Shown in pieces: positions 1 to 5,666 of a stretch of 12,845 nucleotides of DNA (position 1 is its first letter; every line of letters begins with the position of its first letter). The DNA comes from Pseudomonadota bacterium. Its GTDB lineage: Bacteria > Pseudomonadota > Alphaproteobacteria > Rhizobiales > Beijerinckiaceae. Below the pieces are notes generated by a model that searched no databases, was not told the origin of the DNA, and was given only the letters and a program-made list of their open reading frames with translations. The position numbers and the translations under genes are program-made. The stretch is taken from NCBI GenBank assembly GCA_023426505.1, contig JAFAAP010000236.1:1-12845 (forward strand), in the 5' to 3' direction.

Positions 1-1279
1 CGACTGGGCTAAGCAGTGTTGCGATCGCTCGGCCCGGCACGTTGCCCCGCAGACCACCGCCGAACCGGTAGGAGGTGGCCCGCACGTTCGATGTCGGCCG
101 GTCTGGATTTGCGATGGGCGCGTGGGCGTGGCTGCCGTTGACCAGTACGATGGCAGCACTCTGGTCAAGAACGTAGAAGCGCTGCTGGTCCCTGACTTCC
201 TTGACGAGCCCTGTCGTGAGCGCAGGATCGACGAAGTCGTCGACTTCCTGCCAGAGCCGGAATCCCTCGCCCTCGTCAATCTCAAGAGTCAGCGACCCCG
301 CAATCACAGGCCGGTTCGCAAGCCGGAAGGTCTGCTCGGCCGTCCCATCGCTCCCGCCGAGGATTTCGCCTTCGACGGTCTCGCCTTGGGTCGCATGTGC
401 GGTATTGGTGCGTACAGTAAGAAGCCGCGGCGGACGGTTCCACCCTGAGCGCTCGACACGCGCGCGGATCCAGTAGCGCGGTATCGCCGTTCCGCCGATA
501 GCGGCCCGGCGCATGACCCCGCGCGCAGGTGTCTTGAGAAAGATCTGGCCGGTCCGGAAGAAAGCCGACGTCTCATCCCTGAGAACAGTCATGGCGCGCC
601 AGTCGCGACCGTCGAAAGCCTCCCAGGCGAGACGCGTTCCGGCCGTTACGGGAGCTGAACCACACGTGACCGGATCAAGTCCTTGCCCCTGCGCCATCCA
701 GAAGGTCAGGCACAGTTCGATGCCGGCGGGAAACTCGCCATCATAAGAGAATCCCAGCAGAAGAGCGTTTCCCGGGTCGGGGCTTTCGGTGAAGGAAGGC
801 CAAGCCTCTGCCGCCTCGCCATTGATCGCACTGCGATCAATGGTGATACCACCGACAAATGTCAGCACTGCGTCAAGTGTCGGTGCAAAAGCGATCAATC
901 GGCGTGTCGTCTCGAACACCACTGGACCGTCCGCGTCGGGCGGCGCCGCGATCTGCGTTCGTCGTGGCACTTCGACGGTTCCTGACGGGTAGTCGCTTTC
1001 GACCGCGAACGTCACGTATGCTTCTGCCGGGCGCGCGGGCTCCAAGCGGACTCCGACGAGTTCTAAGAACTTGAGGCGCGCGTGCGCGGGAACCTGATTG
1101 AGCCGGAACAGCAGGAGATCCGTCATATACGCAAGGACGTCGACGAGTGCCATGGCGGCGTCCCCGTCGTTGAAGTCGGTGAGCTCCGGCGTATAGCGCA
1201 CGATGCGCTGGCGGGCCTCGCGGGTCAGGTCATCAAACGTTCGGTCGTCGAGCCGTTGGAGCTTGTCGGCGAGAGCCAT
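1..1279 (-). CDS. Baseplate assembly protein J-like (Pvc11-like), N-terminal 426 codons, cut by the left edge
   Basis: The minus-strand frame from the ATG at 1277-1279 stays open to base 1 with no stop, giving 426 codons of a longer protein. Residues about 29-95 carry the hallmark of the baseplate J/TIGR02243 type: YTPELTDFNDGDAAMALVDV, LAYMTDLLLFRLNQVPAHAR, LKFLELVGVRLEPARPAEAY. This is followed by VPRRTQIAAP at about 104-113. These long wedge proteins (T4 gp6-like in role; Pvc11/Afp11) form the baseplate ring that rearranges when the particle fires. GAGGGAG lies about 9 nt before the ATG, and the gap from the gp25 stop is 4 bp. There is no frameshift in the visible part. The rest of the gene and later genes lie outside the window. 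Confidence 0.88.
   Translation of the reverse strand, partial: MALADKLQRLDDRTFDDLTREARQRIVRYTPELTDFNDGDAAMALVDVLAYMTDLLLFRLNQVPAHARLKFLELVGVRLEPARPAEAYVTFAVESDYPSGTVEVPRRTQIAAPPDADGPVVFETTRRLIAFAPTLDAVLTFVGGITIDRSAINGEAAEAWPSFTESPDPGNALLLGFSYDGEFPAGIELCLTFWMAQGQGLDPVTCGSAPVTAGTRLAWEAFDGRDWRAMTVLRDETSAFFRTGQIFLKTPARGVMRRAAIGGTAIPRYWIRARVERSGWNRPPRLLTVRTNTAHATQGETVEGEILGGSDGTAEQTFRLANRPVIAGSLTLEIDEGEGFRLWQEVDDFVDPALTTGLVKEVRDQQRFYVLDQSAAIVLVNGSHAHAPIANPDRPTSNVRATSYRFGGGLRGNVPGRAIATLLSPV
819..843. repeat. Perfect 25-bp interrupted palindrome inside the baseplate J-like gene
   Basis: Arms CCATTGATCGCA (819-830) and TGCGATCAATGG (832-843) are exact reverse complements around a single C at 831. 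The site encodes T-I-D-R-S-A-I-N-G, about residues 146-154 of the baseplate J-like protein. The role is unknown; it may be a protein-binding site, an RNA hairpin or chance. Confidence 0.7.
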
Positions 1280-1283
1280 AGTC

Positions 1284-1694
1284 TCAGACTCCCTCTGTAA
1301 TAAAGTACGGGTACACGAGGTTGGTCACTGCATTGTTCGCACGAATGCGGTACGCGATTCGGATCAGGAGTAGATTCGCGGTTCCTCGCGGACTTTCGGC
1401 GCCCACCTCGAGCACATCGATGCGCGGCTCATGCAGCACCAGTGCCTCGCGAATCATGTCCGTAACGCGCGTGCGGGTCGCGCTATTCCCTAGGGAGAAG
1501 ACGAGGTCGTGCACCCCACAGCCGAGATCGGGCCGCATAATCCTCTCGCCCCGGGCCGTGCCGAGGATGAAATGGATCGACTCCTCGATCTTGCGCTCTC
1601 CCCGTGACAGGGCCAGGCGTCCGTTCACCACCTCCAGCGGGAACTTGAGACCCTGTCCGAGGTAAGGTCTTGGGGCGGAGGTAACGGTTCTCAT
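1284..1694 (-). CDS. Baseplate wedge protein, gp25 / gpW-like (Pvc9-like)
   Basis: A 136-aa protein with the gp25 family signature. LGQGLKFPLEVVNGRLALSRGERKIEESIHFILGTARGERIMRPDLGCGVHDLVF matches the usual pattern of an N-terminal strand, a SIxxIL helix, then GER and PxxGCG before the loop into the core. The end reads LLLIRIAYRIRANNAVTNLVYPYFI. In T4 and eCIS baseplates this small protein sits in the wedge core and contacts the first sheath ring, helping nucleate sheath assembly. Its length is normal for the family. The start overlaps the stop of the 250-aa gene (ATGA) and has only a weak GTGGATG upstream, so reinitiation may matter. The stop is 4 bp before the baseplate J-like gene. Confidence 0.92.
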   Translation of the reverse strand: MRTVTSAPRPYLGQGLKFPLEVVNGRLALSRGERKIEESIHFILGTARGERIMRPDLGCGVHDLVFSLGNSATRTRVTDMIREALVLHEPRIDVLEVGAESPRGTANLLLIRIAYRIRANNAVTNLVYPYFITEGV

Positions 1695-2443
1695 GGCAGG
1701 GCATCCACAATGGCTTGGAGGACAGACAGAAAGTCCTTCATGGTTGTGAGGATTTCTTCCAGCGCGTCGGCATCCTCTGGACTGCCGACATTCGGAAGCG
1801 TGATCGGGTCGACTTGAGCAATTCCAAGGAAAGGTTTGGCCAATTCGAGTAGGACTCCAATTGGTTCAATTCCTGTCATCGTTCCTTGCATTGCGGATTT
1901 GGCGTTGGAGCGAGCGCATTCCAGCGTCGAGAGCAGTTCCGCATTGCCGGTTGACCGGGCCGTCGCGATCTGAAGCTCAAGGCCCCGCATGAGCTTCAGG
2001 ATGCTTTCAAGCTGCTGTACCAGGCAGCGCACAAGCGCGATAATGAGCGCCAGAATGTCCTTGACGAACGGAACCATAGCGAGTGGCGTCGGCACCAGGA
2101 GACAGGGCGCCAGTTCTTTGGCTGCCTCGAGAAACGCGGGCACCGCCTCCGCGATCTTAACTGGGTTCGGCAGCGCCTTGATAACTTCGATCAGGGGGCC
2201 GATCAGGGCGAGGACTTTCACCAGACACTCGATGCTTGCCATGATCGGGGCAAGCTGGAGGGCAAGGCTGAAGTTCAGGGAGCAGTCACTCGGAACGCCC
2301 TTTGTAATGTCCGCCAGGCCTTTGATGCTCCCGCCGGTTGGCAAGCGGATCTCAGGTAGCTTCGGCCTTGGAAGCGACAGGTCGATGCACGGCGGGATTT
2401 TGAGCTGCTTCTGGATATCGGCAGAGAGCTTAACGTCGATCAC
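1691..2443 (-). CDS. Unrecognised hydrophobic helical protein, 250 aa, six cysteines
   Basis: I do not recognise this family. The first 50 residues are Pro-rich and polar (IPPCIDLSLPRPKLPEIRLP). Residues about 56-145 are strongly hydrophobic and helical, with stretches such as LALQLAPIMASIECLVKVLA and VPFVKDILALIIALVRCLV broken by Pro. Residues 145-205 are amphipathic helix, and the C-terminus is an acidic helix (EDADALEEILTTMKDFLSVLQAIVDALP). Cysteines are C19, C54, C73, C114, C140 and C176. There is no signal peptide. The gene lies between the spike and the gp25 wedge genes, joined to the latter by ATGA, so it is probably a structural or carried part of the particle. A tip adaptor, a membrane-active protein or a lumen cargo are all possible. 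The middle of the gene is less GC-rich than its neighbours (59 of 120 bases in 1801-1920). Confidence 0.75.
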   Translation of the reverse strand: MIDVKLSADIQKQLKIPPCIDLSLPRPKLPEIRLPTGGSIKGLADITKGVPSDCSLNFSLALQLAPIMASIECLVKVLALIGPLIEVIKALPNPVKIAEAVPAFLEAAKELAPCLLVPTPLAMVPFVKDILALIIALVRCLVQQLESILKLMRGLELQIATARSTGNAELLSTLECARSNAKSAMQGTMTGIEPIGVLLELAKPFLGIAQVDPITLPNVGSPEDADALEEILTTMKDFLSVLQAIVDALP

Positions 2444-2451
2444 GGCATCAG

Positions 2452-2457
2452 CTCCTC
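2452..2457 (-). promoter_or_regulatory. Ribosome binding site that supports the GTG start of the 250-aa gene
   Basis: GAGGAG on the minus strand, 8 nt before the GTG at 2441-2443. An ATG at 2446-2448 is in another frame and meets a stop after two codons. The site overlaps the TGA of the spike gene. Confidence 0.7.
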
Positions 2458-2959
2458 AGATGGGTGACGGGCTAGGCTGCACCACCCGGCCATTGATGGT
2501 GACGATTGGGGCGACAATCTCGAGGAGCGCAACAGCGTGGAGCGCAATTTTCCCGTTGGACAGTGTGATGCGGTTTTTGTGAGCGTCCTCGATAATCAGG
2601 CAGCCGGCGTCACCTGAGCCGGGGGTTGAGTCGACAAAAGTGATACGGTGACCGTTCTTCGAGCAGATGGTGCGTTCGCGCGGATCCTCGGCCGGTGGGC
2701 GATCGACCCCATTCCAGAGGAACCCGAGAACGACTGGATGCTCGAAGTGGCCGTGCTGAAAGGCTACCACCACCTCATCACCGAGTTCAGGCATCATGAA
2801 GATGCCGCGACCGCCTCCCGCCATGCCGGAGGCGACCGCGACCCACTCGCTGCGCAGGCTTTGATCCAGCCAAGGGTATTCCAGCTTGACCTCGCCCTTG
2901 CCGTTGCGTTCCCGGACGACCGCAAGCGCAATGCCGGAGATGCGGCCATCGGCACTCAT
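2456..2959 (-). CDS. Baseplate spike protein, gpV / gp5 OB-fold (VgrG C-terminal-like)
   Basis: A 167-aa protein. Residues about 6-84 form the OB-fold of gpV/gp5/VgrG: GIALAVVRERNGKGEVKLEYPWL, SEWVAVASGMAGGGRGIFMMPELGDEVVVAFQHG and HPVVLGFLWNG. The rest (about 95-160) has short strands of the spike beta-helix type, including GHRITFVDSTPG, GCLIIEDAHKNRITLSNG and LEIVAPIVTINGRVV. It is predicted to trimerise below the hub and pierce the target envelope. There is no lysozyme domain and no visible effector extension. The start is coupled to the hub gene by ATGA. The stop (2456-2458) lies within the Shine-Dalgarno region of the next gene. Confidence 0.9.
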   Translation of the reverse strand: MSADGRISGIALAVVRERNGKGEVKLEYPWLDQSLRSEWVAVASGMAGGGRGIFMMPELGDEVVVAFQHGHFEHPVVLGFLWNGVDRPPAEDPRERTICSKNGHRITFVDSTPGSGDAGCLIIEDAHKNRITLSNGKIALHAVALLEIVAPIVTINGRVVQPSPSPI

Positions 2960-4197
2960 GGGCGCCCCCTCTCATCCTCGCGGCGAGCCTTGAAACGCGT
3001 GATGTAGCCTGAGTCGCCGAACGAGTGCGTTGTCTCAAGGACGAAGTACTCACCGCTTAGGCGCGCCCCCACCCCAGCGATCATGAGGCGGCTGCCGGCC
3101 CTGAGGTCCGGCAGGCCAACCGTTGTTCCTTCGGCGGTAACCATCTGCCTCAAATTATCCAGGAGGATTGCCCGGGCACGCTGGCGCGCTTCCTGCTCAG
3201 TGAAGACCGGCTCTTCGACAATCTTGGTTTCGCTGCCTCCAGCTTCTTTCACCAGCCGCTGCAGGTCTGGATTCAGGCGGCGAACCTCAGCGTCATTGAG
3301 ATCCACTGTGACCTTGATCGGCCGCTTGCGCCGTCGGTCCCAGCCTTGGACTGTCACCTTGGCAATTTGCTGCGCGGTTGCGAGGCGTGGCTTAAAATCC
3401 ATCAGGGTCTCGCCCCAAACGAGCTCATAGTCAGCTGGCCGTACGGCCGTTTTCGAGGGACCGAAGTAGAGGTGGCGGGGAGCCTTCTGGCTGGGCTCAA
3501 CGACAATAAGTTCGTAGCCGACCCGCCGCGCGAGGTTCAGAAGAAAGTCAACGTCGTGTTGATTGTCCTGAGCGATGTAATCGATCGCGACCTCGCGTTT
3601 CATTGCATTGCGGTCGATCTCAAGTGGCCAAGGAATGCGCTTTTTCCCCTTGTCGGTCAGTTTGGCGAGCTGTTCGGCAATGGCGCTCGGCTTTTGTCCA
3701 ACCCACGAAGAACTGTGCTGCGTGTCGCGTAGGGAATGCAGCACATTCAATCCGCGCACCTGGAGGCTTGGTGCGCCACCCGACGGGAAACTCGGCTCGA
3801 GACTTGTGAAGTTCACCGTCGAGACAAGGCGCAGTTGGCCCACATAGCCGAGCCAAACCTCCACCCGCGCCCGACCTGGCTCGAAGAGCGTTGCAAAGCG
3901 ATCCGGGTGTCGCCCGCCGGGCAGGTCATCTTTAGTTTCGGATCCGATGTATTTGAACCGCTGCGCGCCGGCCCGGCTAGCAGCATCCTGCCGCGCTCGG
4001 CCGCCACTGTCCCAGTTGTTGACTGTGAGGTCGACGCTGTCGATCTCACGGACATTATCCTTGTAAGTGAGTTGCATCACATCGGCGATGACCGCTTCGG
4101 GCACAACCTCGCCCGCAATGCGGACCTCGAAATGCGGCACGTAGAAGCTACGGAAAGCGGGTTGCCGCGAGAGAGAAGGAAGGCCCTGGACCGTCAT
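2956..4197 (-). CDS. Baseplate hub protein, gp27 / VgrG N-terminal-like (phage late control D family, Pvc8 N-part)
   Basis: A 413-aa protein. FYVPHFEVRIAGEVV begins the first hub barrel, followed by LTYKDNVREIDSVDLTVNNWD, and ARVEVWLGYVGQLRLVSTVNFTSLEPSF is the typical hub strand pattern. SSWVGQKPSAIAEQLA and VDFLLNLARRVGYELIV match the part that follows in gpD/VgrG hubs. The C-terminal region includes TEQEARQRARAILLDNLRQMVTAEGTTVGLPDLRAGSRLMIAGVG and YFVLETTHSF, again standard for gpD-like proteins. The protein would form the trimeric hub joining tube and spike. In PVC Pvc8 and in VgrG, hub and spike are one chain; here the chain stops after the hub and the OB-fold spike follows as a separate gene joined by ATGA. 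The upstream junction is also ATGA. Confidence 0.9.
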   Translation of the reverse strand: MTVQGLPSLSRQPAFRSFYVPHFEVRIAGEVVPEAVIADVMQLTYKDNVREIDSVDLTVNNWDSGGRARQDAASRAGAQRFKYIGSETKDDLPGGRHPDRFATLFEPGRARVEVWLGYVGQLRLVSTVNFTSLEPSFPSGGAPSLQVRGLNVLHSLRDTQHSSSWVGQKPSAIAEQLAKLTDKGKKRIPWPLEIDRNAMKREVAIDYIAQDNQHDVDFLLNLARRVGYELIVVEPSQKAPRHLYFGPSKTAVRPADYELVWGETLMDFKPRLATAQQIAKVTVQGWDRRRKRPIKVTVDLNDAEVRRLNPDLQRLVKEAGGSETKIVEEPVFTEQEARQRARAILLDNLRQMVTAEGTTVGLPDLRAGSRLMIAGVGARLSGEYFVLETTHSFGDSGYITRFKARREDERGRP

Positions 4198-4907
4198 GGT
4201 GCCCTCCGCTGACCGACCAGTGCCGGCACTTGAAGCACTACGCCCGGCGACAGCCGGCGCGGATCCTCGATGCCGTTCTCCTCAGCGATCGTCCGCCACA
4301 GGTTGGGACGCAGATAATAGACGGCAGCCACATGGCTGAGCGTCTCGCTCTCCCTCAACACGTGAACATGCGTCTTATCGGGCGAACTCTTATTGGTCCG
4401 GGCCAACTGTTCATGCAAGGGCACAAACTCGCGTATAACGACGTTCAGCGTTGCACGGAGTGGCACACCTTCGGGACTGAAAAGAGTGAAGCGCTGCCGG
4501 ACGCTTTCGACTACACCCTTGAAGCTCTCCCGGCGCTGATTGCCGGAACCTGGTGGCAGGTGCCGTCCTGGCACCGCATCACCCCAGATGAAAGAAACGA
4601 GCGGCGGAGCATGTCCGGTCGGCTCGATCCGCGTGAGGGCATAGATCTTGTCTGTTTCGTCAGTAACGCTGCGGGCGCCCTGTCCCATACCGTCTTCAGT
4701 GGTGTCAAAGAACAACTCGACTGTCAGCTTCTCGGCCTGGCCGCGGACGTACTGTTGGAGTGGCGTGTTAAGGCCGGGAATGGCAATTTCCGCAAGCTGG
4801 ACCTGCTTGTCGAAGGAGATCTCGGTCGGATTGTATGTCAGCGCGACCTCCTGATCACCTTGGCCGAGCCAGTGAACAACGAGTTTTGCTTGCATCGGCT
4901 GAGCCAT
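4194..4907 (-). CDS. Tube-baseplate adaptor with C-terminal LysM domain (Pvc7-like)
   Basis: A 237-aa protein. Residues 1-165 fit the contractile injection system tube family: AKLVVHWLG, the diagnostic YNPTEISFDKQ (25-35), TVELFFDTT (62-70), PLVSFIWGD (102-110) and a strand ATLNVVIREFVPL. Residues about 180-229 form a LysM module: HVHVLRESETLSHVAAVYYL, PNLWRTIAEENGIEDPRRL, GVVLQVP. Pvc7/Afp7-like proteins (T4 gp53-like in role) link the first tube ring to the hub and help close the baseplate. In T4 gp53 the LysM domain is structural rather than a wall binder, and the same is likely here. GGAG lies 9 nt before the ATG. The stop overlaps the next start by 4 bp. Confidence 0.9.
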   Translation of the reverse strand: MAQPMQAKLVVHWLGQGDQEVALTYNPTEISFDKQVQLAEIAIPGLNTPLQQYVRGQAEKLTVELFFDTTEDGMGQGARSVTDETDKIYALTRIEPTGHAPPLVSFIWGDAVPGRHLPPGSGNQRRESFKGVVESVRQRFTLFSPEGVPLRATLNVVIREFVPLHEQLARTNKSSPDKTHVHVLRESETLSHVAAVYYLRPNLWRTIAEENGIEDPRRLSPGVVLQVPALVGQRRAP

Positions 4908-4912
4908 CGTTC

Positions 4913-5101
4913 TTATCTCCTGGGTCCCGTAGGAGCCTGATGGGTACGGGTGTCAGCTCGCCGCTGCTGGTCCTTCGCCTCCTTCGCCTCGATGGCTTCG
5001 AGAACAGCCCGCACGATCTGTGCGAGGGTGCGATCGCTGAGGAGACTCTGGCCGTCCACCACCCGTACCGTACTAACTACCTCTTGGATGATCACGTCCA
5101 T
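4913..5101 (-). CDS. Small DUF5908 / Pvc6-like protein (62 aa)
   Basis: A 62-aa protein with an N-terminal strand segment MDVIIQEVVSTVRVV, a predicted helix RTLAQIVRAVLEAIEAKEAKDQ and a charged, Pro-containing tail. Length, composition and position between the second tube gene and the LysM adaptor gene fit the DUF5908 family, which includes the small Pvc6/Afp6 proteins of eCIS loci. Their exact role in the particle is poorly defined, and assignment rests mainly on context. The gap before it is 10 bp, with a GAGGAGG that overlaps the stop of the previous gene. The stop is TAA. Confidence 0.75.
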   Translation of the reverse strand: MDVIIQEVVSTVRVVDGQSLLSDRTLAQIVRAVLEAIEAKEAKDQQRRADTRTHQAPTGPRR

Positions 5102-5111
5102 GCGGACCTCC

Positions 5112-5666
5112 TCAGGTCAGGGCATCGAAAATTGCCCGCGCTGCCTTGGCGAGCGGCGACGCTCCGGGAATCTGGTACAAACCCTCATGCGCAATCTCCA
5201 TCGTCTCGATCGCAACGTTCGATTGCATAGCATTGAGAGGAGGACCAACGTAGCGAACCGGTAGGCCCCGCCGGAAGCCCCAGGCCGTGTGCGGCTCATG
5301 ACTCTCATTCTGCAGCACGATCACTCCGTCACGACGCTTGCCACGGCCGAGTATGAAGCCGTTGAACCAGTCCCACAGCATCGGATCGCCTGGTCCAACG
5401 CTGAGACCCCGCTTCAGAGTGATGTTCGACCACTTGAAACGGGTCGGGAAGCGCAGCGCGCCGCTGTTCACACCACCAGCCGTATGCTCGTGCATATCGA
5501 GAGCGCCTTCGAGTCCACTGCACTCCGAAAAACCGGCAACGCGGGTCAGGCCGACATTTGACAGCACGACGGTCGCGAGGGCACCGGCGCGGCTCACGCC
5601 GGAGTCCATCAAGCTCACCTGAAAATTGAACGCGAGTACCGGGTCTCTGCGTGATCCCACACTCAT
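5112..5666 (-). CDS. Second inner tube protein, gp19-like (probably Pvc5-like, baseplate-proximal)
   Basis: A 184-aa gp19-family protein with LAFNFQVSLMD, AGFSECSGLEG, NITLKRGLSVGPGDPMLWDWF, KRRDGVIVLQNES and a C-terminal VAIETMEIAHEGLYQIPG. It is 33 aa longer than the first tube protein: about 20 extra residues lie between the first strand and the GFSE motif, and a helical tail (SPLAKAARAIFDALT) follows the core. In PVC and Afp, Pvc5/Afp5 is a tube paralogue found at the tube-baseplate junction and encoded just before the small Pvc6 and LysM-bearing Pvc7 genes. The same order here supports the Pvc5-like role. Translation is probably coupled to the second sheath gene by ATGA, and AGGAG lies about 7 nt upstream of the ATG. 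Confidence 0.9.
   Translation of the reverse strand: MSVGSRRDPVLAFNFQVSLMDSGVSRAGALATVVLSNVGLTRVAGFSECSGLEGALDMHEHTAGGVNSGALRFPTRFKWSNITLKRGLSVGPGDPMLWDWFNGFILGRGKRRDGVIVLQNESHEPHTAWGFRRGLPVRYVGPPLNAMQSNVAIETMEIAHEGLYQIPGASPLAKAARAIFDALT

Noticed and set aside
4219..4230. 12-bp palindrome AGTGCCGGCACT
   Set aside because: Short and GC-rich, inside the LysM gene; expected by chance at this composition.
4230..4940. A 236-codon plus-strand open frame opposite the LysM adaptor gene
   Set aside because: The minus-strand product has clear family motifs (YNPTEISFDKQ, LysM). The plus-strand product has none and would be the only gene on that strand.
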